Below are positions 6,501 through 7,866 of a stretch of 7,866 nucleotides of DNA, piece by piece (position 1 is the first letter of the stretch; every line of letters begins with the position of its first letter). The notes beneath the pieces were generated by a model, which saw only the letters and a program-made list of their open reading frames with translations, made no database searches and was not told the origin of the DNA. Made by a program: the position numbers and the translations under genes. Origin of the DNA: Omnitrophica WOR_2 bacterium RIFCSPHIGHO2_01_FULL_52_10. Lineage in GTDB: Bacteria > Omnitrophota > Gorgyraeia > Zapsychrales > Zapsychraceae. The stretch covers positions 1 through 7,866 of the forward strand of contig MHGM01000033.1 in the NCBI GenBank assembly GCA_001805565.1, read 5' to 3'.

Positions 6501-7575
6501 TGAAGTCGAAGCGCTTTATCCGGGGCTTAAGGAAACGACCCAATACCTAAGCCGTGTTGATGCGGATATCGCGGCCCAGAATAAGAAATCCAAAGAAGTA
6601 GTTGCCGCGCCTATATATGTCCGGCCCCAAAAGGACATCGCGCAGGAGCAGGATCATTTGAAAGCAGAAGAGCTTTTTGACCAAGGCGTGCGATTGTATG
6701 CATCTAATCAGCTCGTCCCCGCCCGCGAGAAATTCCAGGAGGCTGAACGGACGGTTCCGGATTACAAAACCACACGAAAATATATTGGATGGATTGATCG
6801 GGCCGTATTGAAGGGGCAGAAAAAGGCGGAGCGGATAAAACAAAAGCAAGATAAGGAAGCTGCAGACCGTGTCGCAAGGGAAAACGCGATAAAGCAAAAG
6901 CAGGAAGCTCGTAATGTCCGTCTTGAGGCAAATGCACAAAAAGTCCGTGAACAGTTAGAAGAAGGCAGACAACAAGCAGAAAATGCAAAGATAAAACAGC
7001 AGGAAAAAGAGCAAGAAGCGAAGCAGCGGCAAGAAGAGATGCGAACCGCCCTTCGTGAAACAAATGCGCAGAAAGCCCGTGACAAAGCGGAAAAAGCCCA
7101 TCAAAGGGAGGAGGCCGAAAAGAAGAAGGCGCAGCAGCAAGTGCAGGCAAAACCGCTCCCGTTCAATGTGCCGGAACCAAAATTCAGTCGGGTTAATCCA
7201 CCGAATTTCGATGCCCTTGATCTTAACCAGGACGCCGCGGCCCTGCGCCGGCAATATGCTCAAATTCAGAAAGAAAGAAGAAATCTCCAGGCTACTATCC
7301 AAACCAGGATTAATCAAGCGTATGTCCAGGCCGTTCAATTATACAAGCTGGGGCATTATACGGGAGCGAAGAATCTCTTTAATGAAATCGCCACGGTGCA
7401 ACCGTCGTTTAAAGGGGCAAAAAGTTTTCTGATTAAAATAGATCAAAAGTTCGCAAAGCGGCCCGCCGCTGTTGTGATGCCGGAAAATGCGGTCGCAGCC
7501 CCTTCGGTTTATGTCAAACCGCGTGTCCAGGTCGTGAGCGACGCACTTGATAGTCTCGAGGCCCCCCGGCGATGA
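3595..7575 (+). CDS. Giant exported repeat protein: eleven TPR-like 50-residue units separated by coiled-coil linkers (putative lipoprotein)
   Basis: This protein of 1326 residues (1322 if started at ATG 3607) begins with a charged n-region and a hydrophobic run (LAIFFFVF). Then comes FQGCAS, an imperfect lipobox with Cys26, so it is probably a lipoprotein or, less likely, a cleaved secreted protein. The body holds one degenerate TPR-like unit (3781-3882) and eleven units of exactly 50 residues. Each aligns with one TPR (A at unit position 10, A at 22, F at 26, P at 34) plus a third short helix ending YL..ID. The linkers are rich in Glu, Lys, Gln, Arg and Ala and should form long charged helices; three Pro/Val-rich stretches break them (about 5617-5757, 5995-6070, 6598-6630). 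No catalytic motif is seen, so a scaffold or binding role in the periplasm or at the outer membrane is inferred. The frame is open upstream to a GTG at 3403, but that overlaps the HTTM-DCC gene by 95 bases and buries the signal sequence, so 3595 is preferred. No strong ribosome binding site is visible at either ATG. Confidence 0.88.
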   Translation: MPKVMREQLCLTISRLAIFFFVFQGCASLFFIKPGAAAGRKEIKAHPNAQKESLPGTEDLKAKAEEYNNQAIDLFEAGRYAEAQDLWEKAIHLMEHPQAARLDLDAVTEEQPSLESPHVLPPDESLEASPIAAQYQSGLSLLEQKEYGEAQKVFQEIEAAQPGYRNTKKYLIVIDELLGDEGDNQIGADQQEYPPMVQESGNTDIDSTFDDRKEEAQWEEAVEDAEQKLLEQIAERVEPIYQRALQQYKTKEYVEARRSFEEVQVLSPDYKLTAKYLDGIDDDILYAQQQQEEAQRLAEERARRQDEQEFRKTIAAKEETYRKELAGKAEETYQQAIADFKNRKFEEAEDNFRKMDVTASGYKLTGKYLERIQQLRDDEARLQAEEESRRQALMEHKAEEDMNRTIEESERLRQQELRERLEVVYQGARTYYGQGELEKARAGFSEVERISPDYRSARKYLALIEKDMAREQELETEMAPDMESAVLSRKEAKKVVVPASRMRLEAEQYYQQAKELYKKRQFDRAKEFFQKVDALVKDYQATGKFLARIDTDIEREGKYQQTLAQRDEQRQAREKVFEQKRAAAKEASARRRQETRGLRETAARIKDERNKMINRKIIELYREAESDYKNRLYALAKERFSEVQRISPGYKSTEEYLERIAYEHRTEAAIEVATIPGYVPAYVEEGILPLPVQREVVFAREIVPIPVAQEKLVAPAAAAPEDDVTFAYDEAVSLFKRKNYVQAREKFDHVDQLYPGYKSTSEYLTRIDSLLQREQQRQFQEQQQAFARAVRREKAARERARPMVAEQAAIEIPKPEPTNVVVASTEVSAKEEPAKIDDPLSAKAQELFQDAAKLYASSQFVPAREKFLELDQLRPGYKTTSKYLEWIERALVREAKRTEQEKQKQDLEAARVIAKEKTAQKLAEKNRLKMPRTEEKKRQRLLKEAERKYGQAVITYTKKDFVGAKQKFIEVEALYPGLKETTQYLSRVDADIAAQNKKSKEVVAAPIYVRPQKDIAQEQDHLKAEELFDQGVRLYASNQLVPAREKFQEAERTVPDYKTTRKYIGWIDRAVLKGQKKAERIKQKQDKEAADRVARENAIKQKQEARNVRLEANAQKVREQLEEGRQQAENAKIKQQEKEQEAKQRQEEMRTALRETNAQKARDKAEKAHQREEAEKKKAQQQVQAKPLPFNVPEPKFSRVNPPNFDALDLNQDAAALRRQYAQIQKERRNLQATIQTRINQAYVQAVQLYKLGHYTGAKNLFNEIATVQPSFKGAKSFLIKIDQKFAKRPAAVVMPENAVAAPSVYVKPRVQVVSDALDSLEAPRR
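3979..7452 (+). repeat. Array of eleven 50-residue (150-base) TPR-plus-helix units within the coding sequence
   Basis: Units begin at 3979, 4297, 4573, 4849, 5104, 5437, 5758, 6118, 6421, 6658 and 7303, and each spans 150 bases without gaps. By unit position: 7 is Tyr or Phe in all eleven, 10 is Ala or Gly in all, 22 is Ala in all, 26 is Phe in all, 34 is Pro in nine, 36 is Tyr in nine, 42 is Tyr or Phe in all, 43 is Leu in ten and 46 is Ile in ten. Linkers are 56, 42, 42, 35, 61, 57, 70, 51, 29 and 165 residues. The first 34-36 residues fit TPR spacing; the rest is an extra helix often reading KYL.RID. The similarity is at protein level, and DNA identity between most units is low, so the units are old. 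Confidence 0.9.
6811..7150 (+). repeat. Long charged linker with an internal ~44-residue repeat
   Basis: Between the tenth and eleventh units the linker is 165 residues, far longer than the others. Its first ~115 residues are almost entirely Lys, Glu, Gln, Arg and Ala, as in an extended single helix or coiled coil. The segment around LEANAQKVREQ (from 6922) recurs as LRETNAQKARDK (from 7051), with the shared NAQK cores offset by 132 bases (44 residues) and similar sequence following each. The last ~45 residues change to Pro/Asn-rich text (about 7150-7230), suggesting a break in the helix before the final unit. Confidence 0.6.
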
Positions 7576-7626
7576 ATTTCATAATTTATCGTTGGGTCCC
7601 GTGATCCGCCGCTTTATCCATATCCC

Positions 7627-7866
7627 ATGAAGTTTCTGAAGATCATAGGATTTATTTCTATCGGGCTGATTATCGTTGCCGGGATCATGCTGGCCGTATC
7701 TCTTGTGACATTTGACATTGAGCATTATAAGCCACGGATTATTCAGGAGCTCGGTTCGCTGTTGGGCAGGGATGTCCGGATCGATCAACTACGACTGGAC
7801 TTCAAGATCGACAGGGGATTGACCATCGTCGTCAAGGGGCTCTCGATTGCCGACGACCCGGTATTT
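7627..7866 (+). CDS. AsmA-family protein, N-terminal part (runs off the window)
   Basis: Eighty codons are visible with no stop before the edge. Residues about 4-28 form one hydrophobic segment (IIGFISIGLIIVAGIMLAVSL), an N-terminal membrane anchor. It is followed by FDIEHYKPRIIQELGSLLGR, the typical AsmA opening, then DVRIDQL, GLTIVVKGLSIADDP and F. AsmA-like proteins are anchored in the inner membrane and extend a long beta-rich groove into the periplasm; several are implicated in phospholipid transport to the outer membrane. The start is fixed by an in-frame stop at 7582-7584 with no other start codon between. No clear ribosome binding site is present. The gene follows the repeat-protein gene by 51 bases with no terminator seen, so co-transcription is likely. 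Confidence 0.85.
   Translation, partial: MKFLKIIGFISIGLIIVAGIMLAVSLVTFDIEHYKPRIIQELGSLLGRDVRIDQLRLDFKIDRGLTIVVKGLSIADDPVF

Noticed and set aside
3979..7452. Regularly spaced 150-base repeats as a possible CRISPR or DNA-level tandem array
   Set aside because: Conservation is at protein level, spacing is irregular, DNA identity is low and the frame is continuous; these are protein domain repeats.
7576..7626. GGGTCCC palindrome (7594-7600) between the repeat protein and the AsmA-like gene as a terminator
   Set aside because: The arms are only three bases with no loop and no T-tract follows, so a terminator cannot be supported.

Overview
The window looks like a chromosomal piece of a diderm (Gram-negative-type) bacterium. 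The evidence is an AsmA-like envelope protein, a probable lipoprotein or secreted coiled-coil/TPR protein, and exported or membrane proteins in every complete gene. Moderate GC, long stretches of Lys/Glu/Gln-rich coiled coil and a fused Memo-AMMECR1 gene are compatible with an uncultured PVC-related or deltaproteobacterial-type lineage (Omnitrophota is one guess). That placement is inference; no rRNA or marker gene is present. All genes lie on the plus strand. I see no mobile element, tRNA, rRNA or CRISPR array.

Region 1 (1-3497) reads as one transcription unit. The tail of an unidentified membrane protein overlaps the next start by four bases (ATGA). That next gene encodes a fused Memo-AMMECR1 protein with an N-terminal signal-peptide-like segment. 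After 21 bases comes a 204-residue protein with two membrane segments and a soluble C-terminal domain that I cannot name. It overlaps, again by ATGA, a 426-residue protein with an HTTM (vitamin-K-carboxylase-like) membrane domain followed by a DCC (DUF393) thiol-disulfide domain carrying YDGHCGFC. The tight coupling suggests joint action at the envelope, possibly in thiol or metal redox chemistry; no substrate can be read from the sequence.

Region 2 (3498-7866) starts after a 97-base gap holding a candidate extended -10 promoter. It encodes a ~1326-residue exported protein built from eleven evenly sized 50-residue units. Each unit is a single TPR plus an added short helix, and the units are separated by charged, coiled-coil-like linkers of 29-165 residues. 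After 51 bases an AsmA-family gene begins and runs off the window. The repeat protein is the most unusual object here: isolated TPR units set along coiled coil, with signs of internal duplication.

The two regions may or may not be functionally linked; they share only an envelope theme and orientation.
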